DNA of 14,464 nucleotides, from positions 3,544 to 18,007 of the forward strand of contig DNXU01000283.1 of the NCBI GenBank assembly GCA_003505715.1, written 5' to 3'. Shown piece after piece: positions 1-6,033 of the stretch. Position 1 is the stretch's first letter. Each line of letters begins with the position of its first letter. Under the pieces are notes generated by a model. The model did not search any database and had not been told where the DNA came from. It worked only from the letters and a program-made list of their open reading frames with translations. Made by a program: the position numbers and the translations under genes. This DNA is from Cyanobacteria bacterium UBA8803. GTDB taxonomy: Bacteria > Cyanobacteriota > Cyanobacteriia > Cyanobacteriales > Coleofasciculaceae.

Positions 1-1
1 A

Positions 2-619
2 TCCGAACCTGAAATTCCGCCACCAACCCCAGAGGTAAAACCAGTAGAGCAAAAACCTACATCCCCTGCTACCCAAAAAACAGGCAGATTTCAGCAAGTT
101 TCTGGCTTATTCAAGAATCTGTTTAGCAAAACTAAACCTTCACCCCGCACTGCTGCCACACCAACAACCCCACCTGAACCACAGCCATTACCAGAAGAGG
201 AAAGTGATTGGGTGGATGAAACCCCTACCCCAGAAGCAGTTACGGTCGATCTCAAAGAGCTAACTGAACCTACACCTGAAGCAGAACTGACTCAGGAGGA
301 AACTCCCCCTGTCAGTGAAACCGTTGTAGTAGAGACAGTCACGGTTGAAGTTGAAGTGACAGAACCAACTACTCCCGTACTAGAAACTGACCAAGAAGAG
401 AGCCAGATGACCCCCGAAACCGCTACAGTAGAAGCAGCCACTCCGGAAGTGAGTGAGCCAACTCCGGTATTGGAAACTCCTCTAGAGGAACCAGAGGTAG
501 AATCATCCACCGAACCCGAGTCTCCCAAACTCATTCGCCCCAATCCCCCTGACCCTAAACTGGTAGAAGCCGCTAAAAAATCAACCACTCCCGATCAACC
601 AGAGTCATCAGAGGGATGA
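2..619 (+). CDS. Acidic Pro/Glu/Thr-rich protein, C-terminal part (5' end outside window)
   Basis: The reading frame is open from base 2 to the TGA at 617-619 (205 visible codons), so the gene starts left of the window; the internal GTG at 212 need not be its start. The visible part is low complexity, dominated by Pro, Glu, Thr and Val with repeated 'TPE', 'PVLET' and 'EEP' patterns. The only more ordered stretch is a short basic/hydrophobic patch near codons 36-53 (GRFQQVSGLFKNLFSKTK). No membrane segment or catalytic motif is visible. It is probably a disordered acidic tail or linker of a larger protein whose folded part lies upstream. It is co-directional with ileS but separated by 272 bases, so cotranscription is not shown. 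I do not recognise the family. Coding status is supported by frame length and by the lack of internal stops; the product is unknown. Confidence 0.7.
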   Translation, partial: SEPEIPPPTPEVKPVEQKPTSPATQKTGRFQQVSGLFKNLFSKTKPSPRTAATPTTPPEPQPLPEEESDWVDETPTPEAVTVDLKELTEPTPEAELTQEETPPVSETVVVETVTVEVEVTEPTTPVLETDQEESQMTPETATVEAATPEVSEPTPVLETPLEEPEVESSTEPESPKLIRPNPPDPKLVEAAKKSTTPDQPESSEG

Positions 620-686
620 AGCTAATGTCACTTTTCAACGATAATGGATCGTAGAAAGCTGATAGTAGAGAAAGACTAATGCTGTG

Positions 687-706
687 AAGGCTCCAAGGCT
701 CCAAGG
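687..706. repeat. Tandem octamer AAGGCTCC
   Basis: Two exact copies of AAGGCTCC (687-694, 695-702) followed by a partial third (AAGG). It lies in the spacer upstream of ileS. No function is apparent. Confidence 0.7.
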
Positions 707-844
707 GAAGAAAGCTTTTACAGTAAAGTTTTTAACCTTTTAAAGGGTGGGTTATTTCTGCCGCGCTGCACTAGCATTAAATAATCCTAATGGTGGCAAA
801 GCAGTAGTTAGTTGTTGGCCGTTGGTTCTTAATCCTTGCTTTAC

Positions 845-879
845 CAACAAACAACAAACAACAAACAACAAACAACAAA
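845..879. repeat. Short tandem heptamer repeat, 5 x CAACAAA
   Basis: Five perfect head-to-tail copies of CAACAAA end 12 bases before the ileS start codon. Heptameric short tandem repeats (STRR type) are typical of intergenic DNA in filamentous cyanobacteria. Here the array occupies the place where a Shine-Dalgarno would be expected, and no clear AGGAGG-like site is present. The purely A/C array would leave the leader unstructured. Copy number is likely to vary between strains. Confidence 0.85.
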
Positions 880-891
880 CAGAGTCGGACT

Positions 892-3800
892 GTGACAGAA
901 GCTAAAACCTACAAAGATACCGTCAATCTGCCCCAAACCCAATTTGATATGCGGGCAAACGCTGTAAAGCGGGAACCAGAACTGCAAAAGTTTTGGGCAG
1001 ATCACCAAATTTACGAGCGACTGTCACAGAACAATCCCGGTGATATTTTCGTGTTGCACGACGGGCCGCCCTATGCTAATGGTTCGCTGCATATCGGTCA
1101 CGCTCTCAATAAAATTCTCAAGGATGTTATCAACAAATATCAGCTGCTGCAAGGCCGTAAGGTGCGCTTCGTTCCCGGTTGGGACTGCCACGGTTTGCCG
1201 ATTGAGCTGAAAGTCCTGCAAGCTATGGCTCCGGAGGAACGACAAGAGTTAACCCCGCTGAAACTGCGCCGCAAAGCGCAAAAATTTGCCCTGAAAGCAG
1301 TAGCAGAACAAGCTAGAGATTTCAAGCGCTATGGCGTTTGGGGAGATTGGGAGCATCCTTACTTGACCTTGAACCCAGCCTATGAAGCCGCTCAGATTGC
1401 GGTCTTCGGTCAGATGGTTCTCAAAGGCTACATTTACCGGGGTCTCAAACCCGTCCACTGGAGTCCCAGTTCTCAAACCGCACTGGCGGAAGCGGAGTTA
1501 GAATATCCCGAAGGCCATACCTCGCGCAGTCTCTATGCAGCCTTCCCCATCACCCAAGCTAGTGATAGCGTTAAAGAGGTTCTAGAGCCATACTTACCGA
1601 ATTTGGGCGTAGCCATCTGGACGACAACTCCCTGGACAATTCCTGGTAACTTGGCAGTAGCAGTTAATCCCGACCTGATCTACGCTGTGGTAGAAGTACC
1701 GGGACAAGAGGTAGCCTCAATAGAGGAATCTAAAGAGCCAAGCTCAGAAACTGCCAAACCTTCAGGTCGCCTGAAGAAAAAGGCGAAAGGCTTTGCGCCG
1801 AAAAAAGCTGAGGTAGAGGAGGAGTCATCTAAGCCGGAAGTGACGGAAACTCCGGAGGCAAAGGCACCACCTAAAGGTTTTAAATACTTGCTGGTGGCAG
1901 CAGAATTAGTCGCACGCCTGTCGGACACTTTGGACATCGAACTCGCGGTGAAAGCTACGGTAAAGGGGAAGGAGTTGGAGTATTGCACCTACCGCCATCC
2001 TCTATACGATCGCGAGAGTCCTGTCGTCATCGGCGGCGATTATGTAACGACTGAATCTGGGACGGGATTAGTTCACACCGCTCCCGGCCACGGTCAAGAA
2101 GACTTTATAGTAGGTCAGCGCTACGGATTACCCATCCTCTCACCTGTAGATGAAGATGGCAATTTTACAGCAGAAGCAGGCCAGTTTGCCCGGTTAAACG
2201 TCTTAGGGGATGCCAATCAAGCTGTGATTGAGGCGCTGAAAGAGGCAGGAGCTTTCCTGAAAGAGGAAGCCTACGTTCACAAATATCCCTACGATTGGCG
2301 CACCAAACAGCCAACCATCTTTCGAGCCACGGAACAGTGGTTTGCTTCAGTGGAGGGGTTCCGCGAGGCAGCACTAGAAGCGATCGCATCAGTCCAATGG
2401 ATTCCTGCTCAAGGACAAAACCGCATCACCCCGATGGTAGCGGAGCGTTCTGATTGGTGTATTTCCCGGCAACGCAGTTGGGGTGTACCAATTCCGGTAT
2501 TTTACGACGAAGAAACCAACGAACCCCTATTAACGGCAGAAACTATCGCCCACGTCCAAGCTATTATTGCCGAACAAGGCTCGGATGCCTGGTGGGAGAT
2601 GTCGGTAGACCAATTATTGCCAGAACAATACCACAATAACGGTCGCACCTACCGCAAAGGCACCGATACTATGGATGTGTGGTTTGACTCCGGTTCCTCC
2701 TGGGCCGCCGTCGCCCAGCAGCGCGAGGAGTTGTCCTATCCAGTGGATATGTACCTGGAAGGTTCAGACCAACATCGCGGTTGGTTCCAGTCCAGTTTAC
2801 TTACCAGTGTAGCCACTAATGGAATCGCCCCCTATAAAACAGTATTAACCCACGGCTTTGTCCTAGACGAACAAGGTCGCAAGATGAGCAAATCTGTAGG
2901 GAATGTGGTTGACCCAGCTATCATCATCGAAGGCGGGAAAAACCAGAAAACTGACCCTCCCTACGGTGCCGACGTACTGCGACTGTGGGTATCTTCGGTG
3001 GATTATTCTAATGATGTCCCCATCGGTCAGAACATCCTCAAACAGCTGTCGGATATTTATCGTAAGATTCGTAATACAGCGCGATTCTTGTTGGGAAATT
3101 TGCACGACTTTGACCCAGCTCGAGATGCAGTGCCTTACGAGCAACTGCCCCAATTAGACCGCTACATGTTACACCGAATGACGGAAGTGTTTGGAGAGGT
3201 GACGGCAGCGTTTGAAAGTTACCAGTTCTTCCGCTTCTTCCAAACCGTGCAGAACTTCTGCGTAGTGGATTTATCCAACTTCTATCTAGATATTGCCAAA
3301 GACCGACTATATATTAGTCATCCAGATTCCCTGCGGCGTCGTAGCTGTCAGACAGTACTAGCAGTGGCATTGGAGAATTTAGCTAGAGCGATCGCGCCAG
3401 TACTGTGCCACATGGCAGAGGATATCTGGCAGTACCTCCCCTACAAAACCCCTTATCAGTCGGTGTTTGAGTCGGGTTGGGTGCAGATAGATCCAGCTTG
3501 GCACAATCGGGAACTAGCAGAATTCTGGATAACCTTACGCGGCATCCGCACTGAGGTTAATAAAGTATTGGAACAAGCTAGAGCAAATAAGGCGATCGGG
3601 TCTTCTTTAGAAGCTAAAGTATTGCTCTATGTACCGGATCTCACATTAAGAGAGCGGTTGCAGGAGTTGAATCCTCAGGGGATACACCGAGTCAAAGCTC
3701 AAGCACACCAACCAGAGGAGGTAGCAATTGAGCCACCCCCACCCATAGCAGTGAGAGTTGAAGGTGTTGAGAGTGCCAGTATTTGGCAAGAGACGCCCCC

Positions 3801-4497
3801 ATCCCCAGAGCAAAAGCAGCAGTTAGGGGAGTCGGCAACCCAGTTATTATCTGAGTTGTCAGGTTACCTGAAAGTATTGTCCGCAGGTAATGAACGATCC
3901 CTACTAACCATTGGCTTAATTGTCGCTGCATCCCTTGCTGTGAAGGTAACGCTAGCAACTTTGGATGCAATTGGGGATTTACCTTTGTTACCTCTATTCT
4001 TGAAATTAATTGGCCTTGGATACAGTGCTTGGTTCGTGAAACGCTATTTACTCCTTGCTGCCAACCGCCAAGAGTTATCTGAGAAGATTCAATCCTTCAA
4101 AGCCGAGATTGTGGGTTCGGAGTGGGTAACTCAGGGAATGGAGATGCAAGAGAATCAGCCGATCCTAATTGAAGAGGTGAGTGCCAGCCTAGAGGCTAAA
4201 GCTGAAGAAGTCAAAGTCCAGGAAATCCCTGCTACTGAAGCACCTACTATCCTCGGTAATAGTGTAGACGAGTTGCGCTATCTCGTTTTAGCGTCTCAGG
4301 TGGAACTAGTCGAGTCCCCGGAAGTGATCGAAAATGCCGAGTACAAGAGTCAGTCAGAGCAGGTTTGGGTTGGTGTAGTGAAAGCAGATGGAGAGAAATG
4401 CGATCGCTGCTGGAACTACTCAACCCAGGTGGGCAAAATTGCTGAGCATCCTTTGCTGTGCGATCGCTGTGATGTAGCTTTAGCTGGTGAATTTTAG
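892..4497 (+). CDS. ileS: Isoleucyl-tRNA synthetase with CAAD-type membrane insertion
   Basis: Class I synthetase that charges tRNA-Ile with isoleucine using ATP and edits misactivated valine. Seen: the ATP-binding HIGH at residues 67-70 in [11 protein letters not shown]; the editing (CP1) domain from [11 protein letters not shown] to [16 protein letters not shown]; the KMSKS loop at residues 664-668; the anticodon-binding helical region after it; and a C-terminal zinc site with Cys 1170, 1173, 1190 and 1193. The start is GTG at 892, giving [19 protein letters not shown], the usual cyanobacterial N-terminus; no good Shine-Dalgarno is seen. Standard bacterial IleRS is about 930-960 residues; this one is 1201. 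The excess comes from a charged insertion at about 272-328 in CP1 and an insertion of about 200 residues at about 925-1122 with two hydrophobic helices (CAAD-like). All catalytic motifs are intact, so this is very probably the functional housekeeping enzyme. Confidence 0.97.
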   Translation: MTEAKTYKDTVNLPQTQFDMRANAVKREPELQKFWADHQIYERLSQNNPGDIFVLHDGPPYANGSLHIGHALNKILKDVINKYQLLQGRKVRFVPGWDCHGLPIELKVLQAMAPEERQELTPLKLRRKAQKFALKAVAEQARDFKRYGVWGDWEHPYLTLNPAYEAAQIAVFGQMVLKGYIYRGLKPVHWSPSSQTALAEAELEYPEGHTSRSLYAAFPITQASDSVKEVLEPYLPNLGVAIWTTTPWTIPGNLAVAVNPDLIYAVVEVPGQEVASIEESKEPSSETAKPSGRLKKKAKGFAPKKAEVEEESSKPEVTETPEAKAPPKGFKYLLVAAELVARLSDTLDIELAVKATVKGKELEYCTYRHPLYDRESPVVIGGDYVTTESGTGLVHTAPGHGQEDFIVGQRYGLPILSPVDEDGNFTAEAGQFARLNVLGDANQAVIEALKEAGAFLKEEAYVHKYPYDWRTKQPTIFRATEQWFASVEGFREAALEAIASVQWIPAQGQNRITPMVAERSDWCISRQRSWGVPIPVFYDEETNEPLLTAETIAHVQAIIAEQGSDAWWEMSVDQLLPEQYHNNGRTYRKGTDTMDVWFDSGSSWAAVAQQREELSYPVDMYLEGSDQHRGWFQSSLLTSVATNGIAPYKTVLTHGFVLDEQGRKMSKSVGNVVDPAIIIEGGKNQKTDPPYGADVLRLWVSSVDYSNDVPIGQNILKQLSDIYRKIRNTARFLLGNLHDFDPARDAVPYEQLPQLDRYMLHRMTEVFGEVTAAFESYQFFRFFQTVQNFCVVDLSNFYLDIAKDRLYISHPDSLRRRSCQTVLAVALENLARAIAPVLCHMAEDIWQYLPYKTPYQSVFESGWVQIDPAWHNRELAEFWITLRGIRTEVNKVLEQARANKAIGSSLEAKVLLYVPDLTLRERLQELNPQGIHRVKAQAHQPEEVAIEPPPPIAVRVEGVESASIWQETPPSPEQKQQLGESATQLLSELSGYLKVLSAGNERSLLTIGLIVAASLAVKVTLATLDAIGDLPLLPLFLKLIGLGYSAWFVKRYLLLAANRQELSEKIQSFKAEIVGSEWVTQGMEMQENQPILIEEVSASLEAKAEEVKVQEIPATEAPTILGNSVDELRYLVLASQVELVESPEVIENAEYKSQSEQVWVGVVKADGEKCDRCWNYSTQVGKIAEHPLLCDRCDVALAGEF
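3664..4257 (+). other. CAAD-like membrane domain inside IleRS
   Basis: Within ileS, between [14 protein letters not shown] and [13 protein letters not shown], lies a segment that standard IleRS lacks. It has a Pro/Glu-rich linker, then two hydrophobic helices (about residues 1003-1022 and 1032-1049) separated by a short turn, then a charged amphipathic stretch ([18 protein letters not shown]), then a second acidic linker. This is the layout of the cyanobacterial aminoacyl-tRNA synthetase appended domain (CAAD), known from Glu-, Ile-, Leu- and ValRS in some cyanobacteria and shown for some to anchor the enzyme to thylakoid membranes. Assignment to CAAD rests on layout, position and sequence style; anchoring of this protein is inferred. 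Confidence 0.85.
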
Positions 4498-4565
4498 GTT
4501 TCTGTGTGGAAGATAGGGAACCATCAAGGATGCCACCGGACAGGATATCAGCCAACCAGTTTGGG

Positions 4566-4712
4566 ATGATGACGATAGAAATAGAAACAAATCGACAGAG
4601 TTTGTACGAGACAGACTATTTGAGATGGCTTGAAACTACGGTAGAGAAATTGCAGATTCAGGACTACTCAAACATCGATTGGGAAAACCTGATTGAGAAA
4701 AGCGATAACTGA
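4566..4712 (+). pseudogene. Truncated DUF29 family gene
   Basis: The 48 codons from ATG 4566 contain QSLYETDYLRWLETTVEKLQ and then DYSNIDWENLIEKSDN before a TGA. This matches the N-terminal signature of DUF29 (LYETDFYxWLExTAxLLR...IDWENLIEEIE), a small cyanobacterial family of unknown function usually around 140-150 residues. Only about the first third is present, and I could not see the missing C-terminal helices in any frame of the AT-rich DNA that follows. The frame extends left to 4506, but that leader is unlike the family, so ATG 4566 or 4569 is the likelier start. It lies 68 bases after ileS. Probably a 3'-deleted remnant; a short functional peptide cannot be excluded. Confidence 0.6.
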
Positions 4713-4794
4713 AAATCAAGTTTGATTAAGATTACAAGAAGATGATGGAAAACTAAGAATAATCTAAATTAGAAAATAGGAAATTTAATCGAAC

Positions 4795-4800
4795 AGGAGG
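4795..4800 (+). promoter_or_regulatory. Perfect Shine-Dalgarno placing the start at an ATA codon
   Basis: AGGAGG followed by 7 bases (GAAAACC) and then ATA ACT CAA TCG, in frame with the downstream gene. The next in-frame start candidate, GTG at 4832, is 31 bases from this site and has no Shine-Dalgarno of its own. The site therefore argues that 4808 is the ancestral start, now ATA instead of ATG. Confidence 0.7.
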
Positions 4801-4807
4801 GAAAACC

Positions 4808-5125
4808 ATAACTCAATCGAAAAGTACTCGTGTGGTGCGACGAGGAAGATTATTTCCCCAATATCAGTGGTCTGCGGAAAAGATAGCCCAGTGGAAAGCT
4901 GAAAGAGCAGCACTTTATCAGCATTGTCAACTTATTTTTGAGCGAGTTCAGCCTAAGTTAATTGAAACTCATTACAACTGGTTTATGGCAATTGATCCTG
5001 ATAGTGGAGATTATTTTATTGACCAGGATAAAGAAGTGGCAACACAAATGGCACGTCAGAAGTACCCAAGTGCTATCCCAGTCCTGTTTAAAATTAATGA
5101 AACAGGTGTGTGTGGGACTATATGA
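4808..5125 (+). CDS. Small DUF5678-like protein, first gene of a protease pair
   Basis: Read from the ATA at 4808 it has 105 residues (TQSKSTRVVRRGRLFPQYQW after the first); from GTG 4832 it has 97. The N-terminal half is basic and helical (WSAEKIAQWKAERAALYQHC). The C-terminal half, HYNWFMAIDPDSGDYFIDQD followed by ATQMARQKYPSAIPVLFKI, resembles the DUF5678 pattern in which a Trp-containing strand and an acidic turn are followed by a helix and a VLF/K-I strand. No enzyme motif, signal peptide or membrane segment is seen. The stop overlaps the start of the aspartic protease gene (ATGA, 5122-5125), so the two are almost certainly translated together; it may be a partner or substrate of the protease (inference). 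Its function is unknown. The start codon is the odd point: either a non-canonical ATA start, a weak downstream GTG, or a gene silenced by an ATG-to-ATA change. Confidence 0.75.
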   Translation: MTQSKSTRVVRRGRLFPQYQWSAEKIAQWKAERAALYQHCQLIFERVQPKLIETHYNWFMAIDPDSGDYFIDQDKEVATQMARQKYPSAIPVLFKINETGVCGTI

Positions 5126-5493
5126 TTCAAGGTCAATTTGGTGAAGAGGATGAGCTGTTTTTTGAAATTGAGTTGATCGCTACTGATGGATTAGAATTAG
5201 CTGTTGATGCGCTTCTGGATACTGGTTTTTCAGGCTGGTTAGCAATTGATAATCAAGATTTAGCAGGACTTGATTGGGTTTATCTGCGTAAAGAAAAGAT
5301 ACGGCTAGCACAGGGGGAAGCAATACTGGACATTTATTGGGGAAAGGTTCGGATAGATGGTCAAGAGTTTGATATCCCTGTTTATGTTGGTGTCGGAGTT
5401 ACAGAATTTTTACTCGGTCGTCAGTGGTTGAAAAATCGACGATTGGTGGTAGATTTCCCTTCAAGAATTTGGTTGAGCGCAGTCAAAACCTAG
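5122..5493 (+). CDS. Retropepsin-like clan AA aspartic protease
   Basis: 123 residues from ATG 5122, which overlaps the upstream stop as ATGA. The motif VDALLDTGFSGWLAI holds the catalytic triad Asp33-Thr34-Gly35 followed by a small/Gly pair, as in single-domain retropepsin-like proteases that act as homodimers. The family's second conserved stretch, a hydrophobic pair plus Gly (EFLLGRQWL), is at about residues 95-105. No signal peptide or membrane segment, so probably cytoplasmic. Length fits the small prokaryotic clan AA families. The GTG at 5110 would also open the frame, but the coupled ATG is preferred. The last residues (LSAVKT) and the TAG stop come from a dispersed repeat (5471-5513), so the native C-terminus may have been replaced. 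Substrate unknown. Confidence 0.82.
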   Translation: MIQGQFGEEDELFFEIELIATDGLELAVDALLDTGFSGWLAIDNQDLAGLDWVYLRKEKIRLAQGEAILDIYWGKVRIDGQEFDIPVYVGVGVTEFLLGRQWLKNRRLVVDFPSRIWLSAVKT

Positions 5494-5513
5494 GGTTGAG
5501 CGCAGTCGAAACC
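5471..5513. repeat. Tandem 20-mer GGTTGAGCGCAGTCRAAACC with the TAG stop between copies
   Basis: Copy 1 at 5471-5490 and copy 2 at 5494-5513 differ at one position (A/G). The three bases between them are TAG, the stop codon of the protease gene. Copy 1 is translated as the protein's C-terminus. This kind of short GC-rich unit is commonly seen dispersed in cyanobacterial genomes (from memory). Confidence 0.85.
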
Positions 5514-5534
5514 CGCCCTCCGACAAGTTTTATT

Positions 5535-5550
5535 ATGCGTCAGTCCTAAC
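5535..5550 (-). repeat. IS-end-like 16-mer, inverted relative to 10328-10343
   Basis: On the minus strand it reads GTTAGGACTGACGCAT; the motif at 10328-10343 reads GTTAGGACTTACGCAT, so 15 of 16 bases agree. At 10328 the motif borders a transposase relic, so this copy may be a solo IS end or excision scar. It touches the stop codon of the Ssl1498-family gene by one base. Confidence 0.6.
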
Positions 5551-5720
5551 TAGCTAACGGCAAGCGCTGTCAGAACTAGAAAATTAACGAACAAAAGCGC
5601 GATCGCACCTTGAAAAGCATAACGGCGCTTTTGATCTTGATTGGGGTATTCAGCGTAATATACGGAGGTTTCGGGAGCGTAGTTATTCAGGATTCCTTCT
5701 GAAGTGTTGGTGGTGTACAT
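5550..5720 (-). CDS. Ssl1498-family light-harvesting-like small protein
   Basis: A 56-residue minus-strand gene starting MYTTNTSEGILNNYAPETSV and continuing YYAEYPNQDQKRRYAFQGAI. Both the 'EGILNNxAxExxVYYAEYP' block and the 'QRRYAxQG' block are hallmarks of the Ssl1498 family, named light-harvesting-like and conserved in cyanobacteria. One transmembrane helix is visible at about residues 36-55 (FQGAIALLFVNFLVLTALAV), with the conserved soluble N-terminus before it. GGAAAG lies 9 bases upstream of the ATG as the ribosome binding site. Length is full for the family. It converges on the aspartic protease gene and diverges from the TPR gene. The thylakoid and photosystem-related role is family-level knowledge; the biochemical function is not settled. 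An HLR1-like element upstream suggests light-stress control. Confidence 0.93.
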   Translation of the reverse strand: MYTTNTSEGILNNYAPETSVYYAEYPNQDQKRRYAFQGAIALLFVNFLVLTALAVS

Positions 5721-5748
5721 CTCGTTTCTTTCCTTGTAATTGTTAGCC

Positions 5749-5766
5749 TGTGTTAATTAATGTAAC
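5749..5766 (-). promoter_or_regulatory. HLR1-like (RpaB-type) element upstream of the Ssl1498-family gene
   Basis: The minus strand reads GTTACATT-AA-TTAACACA. The HLR1 consensus is two copies of (G/T)TTACA(T/A)(T/A) separated by two bases; the first half matches 8 of 8 and the second 6 of 8. It ends 28 bases before the start codon. A TATAAA (minus strand, 5773-5778) just upstream could be a -10 box, which would put the element at or just after the transcription start, a position that would suit repression by RpaB. Binding is inferred. Confidence 0.5.
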
Positions 5767-5849
5767 GGAACTTTTATAGAGTGACAAGGCATATGGTATA
5801 GAATCTCTTTCTGTATACGATAAGTAAGGTTGAAGGGAACCAAATTTAA

Positions 5850-5880
5850 CTCCCCCCTTTCTTTGGGGAGCAATGGGGGG
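5850..5880. repeat. C-run/G-run hairpin repeat
   Basis: CTCCCC at 5850-5855 pairs perfectly with GGGGAG at 5865-5870, and a second G run follows at 5875-5880. Repeats of the form 'cccccttt...ggggagc...ggggg' are common between cyanobacterial genes. It could act as a transcription barrier, but there is no U tract, so I do not call a terminator. Confidence 0.6.
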
Positions 5881-6033
5881 CACCCTTGTGCAGGGAGTCT
5901 CAACCTCAACCAATCCTGACCTAGGCTACAAGAGGAAGAAGAGTGTATAGCAATCGACTTCAGAACTATCAATCTTCTTGAATCGGTAACAACGTGCCAC
6001 CACCTTAGCGCCTGCACTCCTGGATTGACCCCC

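Larger units (their letters stand above)
5721..6033. other. Divergent intergenic region
   Basis: Spacer between the minus-strand Ssl1498-family gene and the plus-strand TPR gene. It holds the HLR1-like element, a possible minus-strand -10 box and the C-run/G-run repeat at 5850-5880. No credible gene was seen in it, and no clear promoter for the TPR gene could be assigned. Confidence 0.6.

Noticed and set aside
292..588. Minus-strand open frame, 98 codons, Ser/Val/Gly-rich
   Set aside because: It mirrors the low-complexity Pro/Glu/Thr coding sequence on the plus strand, and its composition is what that mirror predicts.
734..754. AACC...GGTT pairing upstream of ileS as a T-box-like leader
   Set aside because: No T-box sequence or specifier hairpin is seen, and T-box control is not known from cyanobacteria; the pairing is short and AT-rich.
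845..879. Heptamer array as a CRISPR-like structure
   Set aside because: The units are 7 bases, directly adjacent and without spacers.
3692..3970. Minus-strand open frame across the CAAD segment
   Set aside because: It lies wholly inside ileS, whose frame is intact and conserved here.
4506..4565. Longer start for the DUF29 remnant at 4506
   Set aside because: The 20 extra residues do not resemble the family, whose first conserved residues follow ATG 4566/4569.
5586..5634. Inverted repeat CAAAAGCGC...GGCGCTTTTG as a terminator
   Set aside because: It lies inside the Ssl1498-family coding sequence, so the pairing reflects coding DNA and has no following T run of note.
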